A stretch of DNA of 64,000 nt. Origin: Clostridia bacterium (GTDB taxonomy: Bacteria > Bacillota > Clostridia > Oscillospirales > Acutalibacteraceae). Under the pieces are notes generated by a model. The model saw only the letters and a program-made list of their open reading frames with translations. It did not search any database and had not been told where the DNA came from. The DNA is taken from positions 1-64,000 of the forward strand of contig JAFXAK010000003.1 in NCBI GenBank assembly GCA_017517135.1, given 5' to 3'. A program made the translations under genes and the position numbers. Shown here piece by piece: positions 44,106-53,817 of the stretch (within the stretch, counting starts at the first letter, position 1; each line of letters opens with the position of its first letter).

Positions 44106-45653
44106 GTGGAAAAGAAGCCTGCTATTGAACTTAAAAACATAACAAAAAGATTCGGCGCAAGGGTTATTGCCAATAAAAATGTAAATCTTACCGCATACCG
44201 CGGTGAGATTCTTTCCATTCTTGGCGAAAACGGCAGCGGAAAAACCACACTTATGAATATGATTTCGGGTATTTATTTCCCCGATGAAGGTCAGATTTTT
44301 GTTGACGGTGAGGAAGCTGTTATTTTGTCTCCCAAGGATGCATTTTCTTACAGAATCGGTATGATTCATCAGCATTTTAAGCTGGTGGATGTTTTTAGTG
44401 CTGCTGAAAATATTGTTCTGGGAATTGAAGACGGCAAGTATAACCTTAAAAATTCAATCAAGGATATTACTGCTATCAGCGAACAGTACGGCTTTGACAT
44501 TCAGCCCGAAAAGAAGATTTATTCGATGTCTGTTTCCGAAAAGCAGACAGTTGAAATCATCAAGGTGCTTTACAGAGGAGCGGATATTCTTATTCTTGAT
44601 GAGCCTACTGCTGTTTTAACTCCTCAGGAAACAGAAAAGCTTTTCAATATTCTGCGTAATATGCGTGATGACGGAAAATGCATCATTATTATTACCCATA
44701 AGCTTCATGAGGTGCTGTCTCTCTCAGACAGAGTTGCGGTTCTCAGAAAGGGCGAATATGTCGGCACCGTAAACACAGCCGAAACAAATGAATCCGAGCT
44801 TACCGAAATGATGGTAGGCAAGAAGGTTGAACTCAATATTCACAGAAGCGAGCCCAAGAACAGCGTTGACCGTCTTCAGGTAAACGGACTTACCTGTGTT
44901 GACAGACAGGGTGCAACCGTTCTTGATGATGTTTCGTTCACAGCCAAAAGCGGTGAAATTCTCGGTATCGCAGGCATTGCAGGCTCAGGTCAGAGAGAGC
45001 TTCTTGAAGCCATTGCAGGTCTTCAGCATCTTTCAAACGGTGAAATAACATATATAAACCCTAATGACGGAAAGCTTGAAAATCTCCGCGATAAAACTCC
45101 CGTACAGATAAGAGATATGGGTGTCCGCCTTTCATTCGTACCTGAAGACAGATTGGGTATGGGACTTGTAGGCAATATGGATATTGTTGATAATATGTTG
45201 CTCAGAAGCTACACAAAGGGTAAATCAATCTTCCTTCAGAGAAAAGCTCCCAAGGATCTTGCAATGAAGATAATCAAAGACCTTGAGGTTGTAACTCCCG
45301 GTGCAAACACACCGGTACGCCGTCTTTCGGGCGGTAATGTTCAGAAGGTGCTTGTCGGCAGAGAAATTGCAGCTTCTCCCACAGTGCTGATGGTTGCATA
45401 TCCCGTAAGAGGACTTGATATTAACTCTTCATATACAATTTATAATCTTCTTAATGAACAGAAGGAAAAGGGTGTTGCGATAATTTTTGTCGGTGAAGAC
45501 CTCGATGTGCTTGTTGAGCTTTGCGACAGAATTATGGTTATCGGTTCAGGCAGAATAACAGGTGTTGTTGATGCAAGAACTACTACAAAAGAAGAAATCG
45601 GTCTTCTGATGACAAAATCAAAGGAAGACGGAAAGGAGACAGCAAATGGCTAA
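44106..45653 (+). CDS. Nucleoside-type ABC transporter, duplicated ATPase
   Basis: An ATP-binding protein of 515 aa with two ABC domains, as in NupO/RbsA-type importers. Domain 1 has Walker A GENGSGKTT (about 39) and Walker B ILILDEPTAVLTP, with a degenerate signature (SMSVSEKQ). Domain 2 has the degenerate Walker A GIAGSGQRE and the signature LSGGNVQKVLVGRE. Such asymmetry is normal for this family. I choose GTG 44106 (MEKKPAIEL) with ACGGGGG 8 bases upstream over the ATG at 44061. The next gene overlaps by 8 bp. Confidence 0.9.
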   Translation: MEKKPAIELKNITKRFGARVIANKNVNLTAYRGEILSILGENGSGKTTLMNMISGIYFPDEGQIFVDGEEAVILSPKDAFSYRIGMIHQHFKLVDVFSAAENIVLGIEDGKYNLKNSIKDITAISEQYGFDIQPEKKIYSMSVSEKQTVEIIKVLYRGADILILDEPTAVLTPQETEKLFNILRNMRDDGKCIIIITHKLHEVLSLSDRVAVLRKGEYVGTVNTAETNESELTEMMVGKKVELNIHRSEPKNSVDRLQVNGLTCVDRQGATVLDDVSFTAKSGEILGIAGIAGSGQRELLEAIAGLQHLSNGEITYINPNDGKLENLRDKTPVQIRDMGVRLSFVPEDRLGMGLVGNMDIVDNMLLRSYTKGKSIFLQRKAPKDLAMKIIKDLEVVTPGANTPVRRLSGGNVQKVLVGREIAASPTVLMVAYPVRGLDINSSYTIYNLLNEQKEKGVAIIFVGEDLDVLVELCDRIMVIGSGRITGVVDARTTTKEEIGLLMTKSKEDGKETANG

Positions 45654-46752
45654 AGTAAAACACCATCGTGAACCGCTTTTTCATATAGTAAAGCGTGATG
45701 ATATGGTTTGGTGGCAGGCATGGCTTGTCAGAATTGCCACAATAGTAATTTCTGTTTTCCTTATGGGGCTTCTTTCAAAGATGCTCACGGAAAAAAGTCT
45801 TCTTGAAACCTTTGAAATTATGTACAGAGGTGTTTTCGGAAGAATTGAAACAGGCTCGACCGTAATGCTCTGGAAATATCTGCAGGAAATTGCAATTCTT
45901 CTTTGTCTTGCGTTGGCACTCACTCCCGCGTTCAAGATGAAATTCTGGAACTGCGGTGCTGAAGGTCAGGCGCTTATCGGCGGCTTTGCATCAATGATAT
46001 GTATGATAGAGCTCGGAAAAACACTCTCATACCCCGTGCTTTTAGCGGTTATTGCTGTAACAAGTATGCTCGCAGGTGCTTTGTGGGGACTTATTCCTGC
46101 CGTATTCAAGGCACTTTTCAATACAAATGAAACTCTGTTTACTCTTATGATGAACTATATTGCAACACAGATTATTGCATATTATGTTTATCTCAAGGGC
46201 GGCGGATCGAATATAATTCAGCCCGTTGCAGAGGGTAATCTTCCCACAATCGGAGGAAACAGATATCTTGTAAACATTCTTGTTGTTGCCCTGCTTACGG
46301 TTTTTGTTTATGTTTATCTTAAATACAGCAAGCACGGCTATGAGATTTCCGTTGTCGGTGAAAGTCAGAACACCGCAAGATACATAGGTATCAATGTCAA
46401 AAAGGTCATAATCCGCACAATGGCAATTTCAGGTGCACTCTGCGGTGTTGCAGGTATGCTTCTCGTTGCGGGAACAGACCATTCAATTAACACAAACACC
46501 GTCGGCGGACAGGGCTTTACTGCAATTATGGTATCGTGGCTCGGTCAGTTCAATCCCTTTATAATGGTGTTTATGACAGGTCTTATATGCTTCCTGCGTC
46601 TGGGTGCAGGTAAGGTTGCTGATACCTGTATGCTTAATTCTGCTTTTGCGGATATCGTTGTCGGTATCGTAATTCTTTGTGTTGTAGGCTGTGAATTCCT
46701 TATCAGATATTCAATCAAATTCCGCCACGGCAAGAAGGAGGTCAAAGCATGA
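45646..46752 (+). CDS. Nucleoside-type ABC transporter permease
   Basis: A 368-aa permease of the BPD_transp_2 type (NupP-like) with multiple membrane segments. Typical stretches are NCGAEGQALIGGFA, LFTLMMNYIA and VVGESQNTARYIGINVKK. ATG 45646 overlaps the ATPase stop as ATGGCTAA. It pairs with the following permease as a heterodimer. Confidence 0.91.
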   Translation: MAKVKHHREPLFHIVKRDDMVWWQAWLVRIATIVISVFLMGLLSKMLTEKSLLETFEIMYRGVFGRIETGSTVMLWKYLQEIAILLCLALALTPAFKMKFWNCGAEGQALIGGFASMICMIELGKTLSYPVLLAVIAVTSMLAGALWGLIPAVFKALFNTNETLFTLMMNYIATQIIAYYVYLKGGGSNIIQPVAEGNLPTIGGNRYLVNILVVALLTVFVYVYLKYSKHGYEISVVGESQNTARYIGINVKKVIIRTMAISGALCGVAGMLLVAGTDHSINTNTVGGQGFTAIMVSWLGQFNPFIMVFMTGLICFLRLGAGKVADTCMLNSAFADIVVGIVILCVVGCEFLIRYSIKFRHGKKEVKA

Positions 46753-47729
46753 TAACTCAGTTTATTTGTAGAGCAATTCTTCTTGGTGTGCCGCTTCTTT
46801 ACGGTTCAACAGGTGAAATTATAACCGAAAAATCAGGACATCTTAATCTTGGTATTCCGGGTATTATGTATGTTGGTGCGATAAGCGGTGTTATAGGTGC
46901 ATTCCTCTATGAGGGTGCAGCAGCAGGAGCAATGAACGGTGTTTTAGCTGTTCTTATTCCCTTTATCTGCGCGGTTGTCGGTTCAATTCTTATGGGATTG
47001 ATTTACAGCTTTTTGACAGTAACACTCAGAGCAAATCAGAATGTTACGGGCCTTGCTATCACAACCTTCGGTATAGGTCTCGGTAACTTCTTCGGCGGCT
47101 CGCTTGTAAAGCTTACAAGCAGCGATTTGCCTTCAATTGCTCTTACAAAAACAAGTGCATTCTTTTCTGTCAAGCTGCCCTTTGCCGATTCTCTCGGTGC
47201 AGTAGGAGAAATATTGTTTTCACACGATTTCCTCACTTATCTTGCAATTATAATAGCTGTTCTCGCAAGCTTTGTGCTCAATAAAACCAGAGTAGGACTC
47301 AATCTTCGTTCCGTTGGTGAAAATCCCGCAACAGCAGATGCTGCAGGTATCAATGTAACAAAGTATAAGTATCTTGCAACCTGTGCGGGCAGCGCAATAG
47401 CAGGTCTCGGCGGCTTGCAGTATGTAATGTCGTATGCCAACGGTGTATGGTCAAACAACGCCTTCGGCGACAGAGGCTGGATGGCAATTGCACTTGTTAT
47501 TTTCGCACTCTGGAAGCCCTCATTTGCAATATTCGGTTCATTCGTATTCGGTGCATTGTGTAATGCAAATAACTATATTCAGGGGCTTGGAACAGAAACA
47601 CAGGAGCTTTTCAAGATGCTTCCTTATGTTGTTACCATTGTTGTGCTTATCATAACAAGTATGCGTAAGAAGAGAGAGCATCAGCCTCCCGCATCACTGG
47701 GTATTTCATATTTCAGAGAAGACAGATAA
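46749..47729 (+). CDS. Nucleoside-type ABC transporter permease
   Basis: A 326-aa second permease (NupQ-like) with multiple membrane segments. The motifs GEIITEKSGHLNLGIPGIMY and SVGENPATADAAGINVTKYK are characteristic of this half. It starts with ATGA overlapping the previous stop and ends the xpt-transporter unit, followed by a strong terminator. Confidence 0.92.
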   Translation: MITQFICRAILLGVPLLYGSTGEIITEKSGHLNLGIPGIMYVGAISGVIGAFLYEGAAAGAMNGVLAVLIPFICAVVGSILMGLIYSFLTVTLRANQNVTGLAITTFGIGLGNFFGGSLVKLTSSDLPSIALTKTSAFFSVKLPFADSLGAVGEILFSHDFLTYLAIIIAVLASFVLNKTRVGLNLRSVGENPATADAAGINVTKYKYLATCAGSAIAGLGGLQYVMSYANGVWSNNAFGDRGWMAIALVIFALWKPSFAIFGSFVFGALCNANNYIQGLGTETQELFKMLPYVVTIVVLIITSMRKKREHQPPASLGISYFREDR

Positions 47730-47735
47730 TTTTAT

Positions 47736-47773
47736 AAAAAGGAAACCTTATTTTGCAAAGGTTTCCTTTTTTT
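47736..47773 (+). terminator. Terminator of the xpt/transporter operon
   Basis: AAAAAGGAAACCTT (47736-47749) pairs with AAGGTTTCCTTTTT, followed by more Ts up to 47773. Confidence 0.88.
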
Positions 47774-47788
47774 ATGCATTTCTGATGC

Positions 47789-47817
47789 TTGATATTTTTT
47801 TATTTTTATGTTATTAT
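47789..47817 (+). promoter_or_regulatory. Promoter of the DUF5696 lipoprotein gene
   Basis: TTGATA (47789-47794), 17 bp, TATTAT (47812-47817), shortly before the AGGAAAGGAAG ribosome binding site. Confidence 0.55.
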
Positions 47818-47846
47818 TATTCAGATTAGGAAAGGAAGTGGATTGA

Positions 47847-50087
47847 ATGCTGCATAAAAGATTTTTGCGTACTCTTGCGCTTATAATTGTTCTTGCACTC
47901 AGTGTTACTTCCTGTTCAACAGACAGCTCGGTCTCTTCGTTTTTTTCATCAAACCGTGAAATAAAAACGGGAGTTTCATCAATATCGCTTCATTCGTCAG
48001 CGTTAAAGGATTATACCTTTGTTGCAGCTTCCGGACTTGTTGAGCTTTATTTTGACACAAGAACAACCTCTGTTGCGGTATACGATACTTCTGCACAGTT
48101 TATGTGGTATGCACTTCCCGCATATTCAAACGACAGTTCTGCAATAGTAAATCTGAAGCTGAGCAACTCCGACGAAATATATTATCTTAACTCTCAGGAT
48201 AATTCAGTTGCATATTCCTCCTACAGCACAGAGTTTACTTCCAATACTATAAAAGTTACCTATTATATGTCCGACAGCGAGCAGACAGTCAATAAGGCTG
48301 TTTCCGTGCTTGACAAGGGCGAGGTTTACGCTATTGTGCCTGTTTTGTACACGCTTGAAGACGGTAATCTCACAGTAAGCATAGACTGTGAAGAAATGTT
48401 TATTTCAGACGGCTTTGTGCTTGAGTCCTTAAGTGTTCTGCCGTATTTCGGTGCAATTTCTTATTCGGCTGAAGCCTTGGCTATGGAAAAAACAGAAGAA
48501 GAAACAGCTTTTGAAGAAACAACGATTGAAGACGGAAAAACCGAAGATGTACCGGCTGTTTCCGATGACCTTACGGAAGATTTTATTTTAGTACCTGACG
48601 GCTGCGGTGCTGTTATGTATACCGCTATGCAGGATGAGACTACCGAAAGCCTTGAATTTGAGGTTTACGGCAATGAAAATAATACTGCCCAAAGGGAAGC
48701 TGTTATAGGTGCTTACGGAATAAAAAAGGCTGATGCCGCATTTGTTGCAGTTGTTGAGAACGGCGAAGCTATAGCTACAATAAAAGCAAACAGAGATACG
48801 GCAAATGCCGATAAGGTAAATAATGTATACGCTGATTTTGCAATAAATCCGAGTTTTGAAACATCATCAAGATTGTATTATTCCGATAAGTTTGACGGTG
48901 AAATTTCCGTACGCTACAGATTTATGTCGGGTAGCGAGGCAAACTATATAAGTATGGCGGCTTCCTGCCGTGAGGCACTTATCCGCAACGGAACTCTTTC
49001 CTCAAAGTCTGTATCGTCAAATGAGCTTGGGCTTAATATTTCCCTTATCGGCTCTGTTGACGGCTCTTCTTCGAAAAAAATGACCGATTTTGAGGGTGCA
49101 CAGGATATATTGTCCGTGTTGAAGGCAAAGGGTATAAATAATGTAAATCTCATATTCAACGCAATGTTTTCGGGCGGTCTTAATCAGCAGAAGGCTTCTT
49201 CGGCTAAGATTCTGAAAACACTCGGCGGAAACAGCGGCTTTGAGCAGCTGTGTGAATATGCAAAAAAGCAACGCTTTAATGTTTTTGCAGGTGTAAACAT
49301 TTTAACCGCCTCTGATTTATCTTCTTCTGAAAAAGCAAAAGGACTTGACGGAAATAAGATAAAATACAGCGTTTCTAATCCTTTGGCTCAGCAAAGCGGT
49401 AAAAGTGTGTATACCTTAAATGTTTTGGCTGCAGATTATGTAGAGCAAAATATAATTGATTTGATGAACAGCACTAAAAATCTTGACTTTGCAGGTTTTT
49501 GTATAAATGATGCCGCAAATCTGCTTTACGGAGATGCATCGTTTGACAGTACCGATGTGATGAAGCTTTTGTCTGAGAATATTTCGGCATTGGCAACGCA
49601 GAACAGATTGATGCTTTCGGGCGCGAATTTTTATGCTCTGAAAAGTGCATCTATGCTTGTTGATGTGCCTTTCTATACGCAGTATGCACCTACTGAGGCT
49701 TACAATGCAGTTCCGTTTGTTATGGCTATTTTACATTCAACGGTTGAATATTCGGGCAAGGCGGCAAATATATGCTCTGTGCCTAAGCTTGAGATGCTCA
49801 AATGTATAGAATACGGCGGTGTTCCGCATTTTATGCTTGTGTATGATTCATCATCACAGCTTTATTATGCAAATTCCGTAAATGAAATTGTTGATTTTGT
49901 TCTGCGTGCAAACAAAGACCTTACAGACCTTACAAGTGCAAGAATTACGGCACACTATTCTGTTGAAGACGGATTATTCTGCACCTCTTACGATAACGGT
50001 GCGGTGGTTTATGTCAACTATAATAATTACTCGGTAACAATAGGTGAGATTTCGGTTATGCCGTATGATTATCTGCGAATCAACTGA
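47847..50087 (+). CDS. DUF5696-type surface lipoprotein
   Basis: A 746-aa exported lipoprotein; the signal peptide ends at Cys23 (LSVTSC). A beta-rich first half begins with an LVELYFDTRTTSVAVYDT segment (about 70-85). A second half (about 410-720), with GFCINDAANLLYGDA, looks like a TIM-barrel-type domain as in glycoside hydrolases. I recall this layout as DUF5696, a family of unknown function. An acidic linker (EKTEEETAFEETTIEDGKTE) lies near residue 215. It starts a plus-strand series that continues with DUF4364, phoH, ybeY, era and recO. Confidence 0.75.
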   Translation: MLHKRFLRTLALIIVLALSVTSCSTDSSVSSFFSSNREIKTGVSSISLHSSALKDYTFVAASGLVELYFDTRTTSVAVYDTSAQFMWYALPAYSNDSSAIVNLKLSNSDEIYYLNSQDNSVAYSSYSTEFTSNTIKVTYYMSDSEQTVNKAVSVLDKGEVYAIVPVLYTLEDGNLTVSIDCEEMFISDGFVLESLSVLPYFGAISYSAEALAMEKTEEETAFEETTIEDGKTEDVPAVSDDLTEDFILVPDGCGAVMYTAMQDETTESLEFEVYGNENNTAQREAVIGAYGIKKADAAFVAVVENGEAIATIKANRDTANADKVNNVYADFAINPSFETSSRLYYSDKFDGEISVRYRFMSGSEANYISMAASCREALIRNGTLSSKSVSSNELGLNISLIGSVDGSSSKKMTDFEGAQDILSVLKAKGINNVNLIFNAMFSGGLNQQKASSAKILKTLGGNSGFEQLCEYAKKQRFNVFAGVNILTASDLSSSEKAKGLDGNKIKYSVSNPLAQQSGKSVYTLNVLAADYVEQNIIDLMNSTKNLDFAGFCINDAANLLYGDASFDSTDVMKLLSENISALATQNRLMLSGANFYALKSASMLVDVPFYTQYAPTEAYNAVPFVMAILHSTVEYSGKAANICSVPKLEMLKCIEYGGVPHFMLVYDSSSQLYYANSVNEIVDFVLRANKDLTDLTSARITAHYSVEDGLFCTSYDNGAVVYVNYNNYSVTIGEISVMPYDYLRIN

Positions 50088-50116
50088 CAAATCTTTTACA
50101 AAAAAACGGAGAAAAT

Positions 50117-50671
50117 ATGAGTGAATATAATGATGCTTTCACCCAGGGAACAACTTTGGGCGGATTGCGTAATCAGAACGACATAAAAATATTACTTTGT
50201 TATATTCTCAAAAGTCTGGGAATGCCGCTTTCGAGAAGTGCTCTGACGGAAATTCTGCAGACCGCACAGCTTGTTAATTTTTTTGAGATAAGCAATGCTC
50301 TTTCTGCTATCTGCGATGCGGGACTTGCGGTGTGTGAAAACAGAGGCGGTGAAGATTATTTTTCTCTTTCTGCTGACGGACTTTCGGTTGCCGAAAAGCT
50401 TGACACGGAATTGCCTCTTCTTGTGAGAGATGCTGCGGTAAAAGCCGCCGTGGGTGTTGTTGCAAGAGAGAAAATGAAGGGAAGCGTTGAAACTGAGGTA
50501 CAGAAGCTTTCCAAGGGATATAATGTAATTTTGAGTATAAAAGATGCAGATACTATAATGATGCAGACAGTTTTGTATGCATCGGACAGTCTGCAGGCTC
50601 AGACAATAGAGGAGAGCTTTCTGAATAATCCCGAAAAGCTTTATTTGTCAATTATAGATTCATTGGTTTAA
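50117..50671 (+). CDS. DUF4364 family protein, winged-helix regulator-like
   Basis: A 184-aa soluble protein. The first part (NQNDIKILLCYILKSLGMPL followed by an LTEILQ helix and EISNALSAICDAGLAV) has the form of a winged helix-turn-helix domain, and the later half is mixed alpha/beta. This matches the DUF4364 family common in Clostridia. It is placed just before phoH (14 bp gap). Target genes are unknown. Confidence 0.8.
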   Translation: MSEYNDAFTQGTTLGGLRNQNDIKILLCYILKSLGMPLSRSALTEILQTAQLVNFFEISNALSAICDAGLAVCENRGGEDYFSLSADGLSVAEKLDTELPLLVRDAAVKAAVGVVAREKMKGSVETEVQKLSKGYNVILSIKDADTIMMQTVLYASDSLQAQTIEESFLNNPEKLYLSIIDSLV

Positions 50672-50685
50672 GGAATTGGATATAT

Positions 50686-51639
50686 ATGTACGAACAGATA
50701 ATAAATGTTGATTCAACCGATCAGGCAGTAAGCCTGTTCGGAAGCTTTGATGAAAATATACGGCTTATAGAAAAAGAGTTTTCTGTTGATATATTAAACC
50801 GCGGCGGTGCATTGAAGGTCTGCGGTGACGAGGAGCAGGTTTCTAAGGCTGTCAAGGCAATTGAAGGACTTATAATGCTTCTCAACAAGGGTGAGGCACT
50901 AAATGAGCAGAATGTGAGATATTGCATTTCTCTTGTCAATGACGGTAACTGCGATAAGCTCTCATCTATTGCTTCCGATTGTATATGTATAACAACGAGC
51001 GGCAAGCCCATAAAGCCTAAAACACTCGGACAGAAAAAATATATAGACAAGATAAGCAATAACACGATTGTTTTCGGTGTAGGTCCTGCCGGTACGGGTA
51101 AAACCTATCTTGCCGTGGCAATGGCAGTCAAGGCATTCAGGGCAAAAGAGGTAAACAGAATAATTCTTACCCGTCCCGCTGTTGAAGCAGGTGAGAAATT
51201 AGGCTTTTTGCCGGGAGATCTGCAGCAGAAGGTTGATCCGTATTTAAGACCTTTATATGATGCTCTTTTTGATATGCTGGGGGCTGATAATTTCCAGAAA
51301 TATCAGGAAAAGGGAAGTATTGAGGTAGCACCTTTAGCATATATGCGAGGAAGAACGCTTGATGACAGCTTTATAATTCTTGATGAAGCGCAGAACACTA
51401 CCCCCGAACAGATGAAAATGTTTTTAACCCGTCTCGGTTTCAATTCTAAAATAGTTGTAACGGGCGATGTTACACAGATAGACTTACCTGACGGCAAAAA
51501 ATCGGGACTCAAGGAAGCTGTAAAAATATTAAAGGGCGTTGAGGATATTGAAACGGTGCGTTTTTCGGAAAAGGATGTGGTCCGCCACCGTCTTGTTCAG
51601 GATATCATCAAGGCCTATGAGAGAAACGAAAAAAAGTAA
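50686..51639 (+). CDS. phoH: PhoH family protein
   Basis: A 317-aa P-loop ATPase/helicase-like protein of the PhoH/YbeZ type. Walker A is GPAGTGKTYLAVAMA (about 130-144), Walker B is FIILDEAQN (about 228-236), and the sensor segment is VVTGDVTQIDLP. An N-terminal KH-like part precedes the core. The phoH-ybeY-era-recO order is conserved and points to rRNA processing. The RBS is GGAATTGGA-like, and the gap from DUF4364 is short. Confidence 0.93.
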   Translation: MYEQIINVDSTDQAVSLFGSFDENIRLIEKEFSVDILNRGGALKVCGDEEQVSKAVKAIEGLIMLLNKGEALNEQNVRYCISLVNDGNCDKLSSIASDCICITTSGKPIKPKTLGQKKYIDKISNNTIVFGVGPAGTGKTYLAVAMAVKAFRAKEVNRIILTRPAVEAGEKLGFLPGDLQQKVDPYLRPLYDALFDMLGADNFQKYQEKGSIEVAPLAYMRGRTLDDSFIILDEAQNTTPEQMKMFLTRLGFNSKIVVTGDVTQIDLPDGKKSGLKEAVKILKGVEDIETVRFSEKDVVRHRLVQDIIKAYERNEKK

Positions 51640-51672
51640 AGTGAAAAGGATATAGAAAGAGGGAGAATATTT

Positions 51673-52179
51673 ATGGCTGAGAAAGTTAAAGTTATTATTT
51701 CAAACGACCAGAACACGGTAAAAGTACCGTCAGGTGTCCGTCTTCTTATAAGACGCTGCTGCCATGCAGTTTTGCTTCTGGAAAGCTTCAGCAGTCCTGC
51801 TGAAATAAGCGTCCGTTTTGTTGATAATGAGCAGATAAAGGAGCTTAATGCTCAGTACAGAAATATAGATAAAGAAACCGATGTTCTGTCTTTCCCCTTG
51901 GGAGAAAACGGAGAATATGATGTAAATCCCGAAACCAATGCGTGCTTGTTGGGTGACATAGTAATTTCGGTTCAGAAAGCAATGGAGCAGTCTCAGGAAT
52001 ATAATCATTCACTTGACAGAGAAATTGCTTTTCTTACAGTACATTCAATGCTTCATCTTTTAGGTTATGACCATGTAAACGGCGGTCTTGAGGCTGTCAG
52101 AATGAGAGAAAAGGAAGAAACGGTTCTCACACAGTTAGGGCTTAAAAGAAACGGCAGTTATTATCTTGACGAGGAATAA
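51673..52179 (+). CDS. ybeY: Endoribonuclease YbeY
   Basis: YbeY is a zinc-dependent RNase for 16S rRNA 3' maturation and quality control. The 168-aa product carries the metal motif HSMLHLLGYDH (about 125-135) and the conserved NAQYRNIDKETDVLSFPL. It lies 33 bp after phoH and 2 bp before era. The dgkA and cdd genes often found between ybeY and era are absent. Confidence 0.96.
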   Translation: MAEKVKVIISNDQNTVKVPSGVRLLIRRCCHAVLLLESFSSPAEISVRFVDNEQIKELNAQYRNIDKETDVLSFPLGENGEYDVNPETNACLLGDIVISVQKAMEQSQEYNHSLDREIAFLTVHSMLHLLGYDHVNGGLEAVRMREKEETVLTQLGLKRNGSYYLDEE

Positions 52180-52181
52180 TT

Positions 52182-53075
52182 ATGAGTGAACAGAAAACCG
52201 CTTTTATAGCAATAGTAGGCTGTCCCAATGTCGGCAAATCTTCAATACTTAATCATCTGCTCGGTGAAAAAATTGCAATTGTTTCAAATAAGCCTCAGAC
52301 CACAAGAACAAGAATTATGGGTGTGCTTACAAGAAACGAAATTCAGCTTGTTTTCACAGATACTCCCGGTTATCATAAGCCGAAAAACAAACTCGGTGAA
52401 AAAATGATAAAGGCAGTAGGCGAGGGTATAAGAGATGTTGATGCCTGTCTTTTTGTTGTTGAACCAAAGGGCGAAATAAAAGAGGCTGAGCTTACGCTTA
52501 TCAAAAAATTCAAAAAAGACAATCTTCCCGTTGTTCTTGCCATAAACAAGATTGATACCGTGCAGAACAAGGAGGATATTCTTGCGAGAATTCTTGAATT
52601 TTCAAAGCTCTATGATTTTGAAGCAATAGTGCCCGTAAGTGCCATAGACGGAAACGGTTTGGCTGACCTTTTAGGCGAGCTTGAAAAATTAAGCTTCCCC
52701 TCACAGCATCTTTTCCCCGATGACACCCTGACAGACCAACCCGAAAAGGTTATTGCGGCTGAATATATAAGAGAAAAGATTTTAAGATACCTCGACAAGG
52801 AAATCCCTCACGGAACGGCAGTTGCCATTGAGTTTTTCCGTGAGAGAGAAACAGGGGATATACTCGACATCGACGCTACCGTTTACTGTGAAAAGGAAAG
52901 CCACAAGGGAATTATTATCGGTAAGGGCGGCGAGATGCTCAAAAAGATTTCAACGGGTGCAAGAATAGAGATGGAACGCTTCTTTGACTGCAAGGTAAAT
53001 CTTAAATGCTGGGTAAAGGTCAAGGAAGACTGGAGAAACAGAGAAGGACTTATTCATAATTTCGGACTTGACTGA
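52182..53075 (+). CDS. era: Ribosome-assembly GTPase Era
   Basis: Era binds the 3' end of 16S rRNA and assists 30S maturation. The 297-aa protein has G1 GCPNVGKSS, G3 DTPGYH, G4 NKID and the C-terminal KH domain (HKGIIIGKGGEMLKKIS), ending in the DWRNREGLIHNFG segment. It overlaps recO by one base (TGATG). Confidence 0.97.
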   Translation: MSEQKTAFIAIVGCPNVGKSSILNHLLGEKIAIVSNKPQTTRTRIMGVLTRNEIQLVFTDTPGYHKPKNKLGEKMIKAVGEGIRDVDACLFVVEPKGEIKEAELTLIKKFKKDNLPVVLAINKIDTVQNKEDILARILEFSKLYDFEAIVPVSAIDGNGLADLLGELEKLSFPSQHLFPDDTLTDQPEKVIAAEYIREKILRYLDKEIPHGTAVAIEFFRERETGDILDIDATVYCEKESHKGIIIGKGGEMLKKISTGARIEMERFFDCKVNLKCWVKVKEDWRNREGLIHNFGLD

Positions 53076-53815
53076 TGGAAAAATTCAATGTTGACGGAAT
53101 CGTAATAAAAACCTCCGTTACGGGTGAATCAGATAAAATACTCTGGATTTTAACCCGTAACAGAGGAATTATAAGGGCGTTTGCCAAAGGAGCAAGGGGC
53201 ACAAAAAGCCGCCTTCACTCAGGCGCGTCCCTTTTTGCTTTCTGCTCATTTGCCGTGTATGAAAAAAACGATGTTTTTCATATAAATGAGGCGGAAATAA
53301 AGGAAATATTTTTTGAATTGAGAACATCTATCGAAAATTTAACCCTTGCACAGTATTTTTGTGAGGTGCTTCTGAAAACTCTTCCCGAGAATGTTGTAAG
53401 TGATGAATATATGCGTCTGCTGCTTAACTGCCTTTATTTTCTTTGTAAGGAAAAAAAGCCCGTATTGCTTATAAAGTCAGTTTTTGAATTGAGAATTGCA
53501 TCTCTGGCAGGGTATATGCCGTCTTTAGTTGCGTGCGATAATTGCGGTGAGTTTGAATCTGAAGAGATGTTTTTTAACTGTGAAAACGGCTTGCTGTTGT
53601 GTTCATCCTGCGGAAAAAACACCGAAGCTCCGTTACTTCCGTTGCCTGTAATAACTGCTATGCGTCATATAGTTTTTTCTTCATTTGAAAAGATTTTCAG
53701 TTTTTCACTTCCCGAGGAGCTGCTGGAAAAGCTTAATATTATTACACAGAAGTATCTTGAAAACTGTTTTCAGCAAAAGTTCAGATTGCTGGATTATTTT
53801 GATACGCTAAAATAA
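53075..53815 (+). CDS. recO: DNA repair protein RecO
   Basis: RecO loads RecA on SSB-coated DNA in the RecFOR pathway. The 246-aa protein has an N-terminal OB fold (DGIVIKTSVTGESDKILWIL), a helical middle and a four-Cys zinc module (CDNC and CSSC, about 155-185). It follows era with a one-base overlap, the usual arrangement. Confidence 0.94.
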   Translation: MEKFNVDGIVIKTSVTGESDKILWILTRNRGIIRAFAKGARGTKSRLHSGASLFAFCSFAVYEKNDVFHINEAEIKEIFFELRTSIENLTLAQYFCEVLLKTLPENVVSDEYMRLLLNCLYFLCKEKKPVLLIKSVFELRIASLAGYMPSLVACDNCGEFESEEMFFNCENGLLLCSSCGKNTEAPLLPLPVITAMRHIVFSSFEKIFSFSLPEELLEKLNIITQKYLENCFQQKFRLLDYFDTLK

Positions 53816-53817
53816 AA

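Noticed and set aside
44106-45653. Degenerate Walker A and signature in the nucleoside ABC ATPase as a sign of decay
   Set aside because: Such asymmetry between the two halves is normal for duplicated ATPases of the RbsA/NupO type, so the gene is considered intact.
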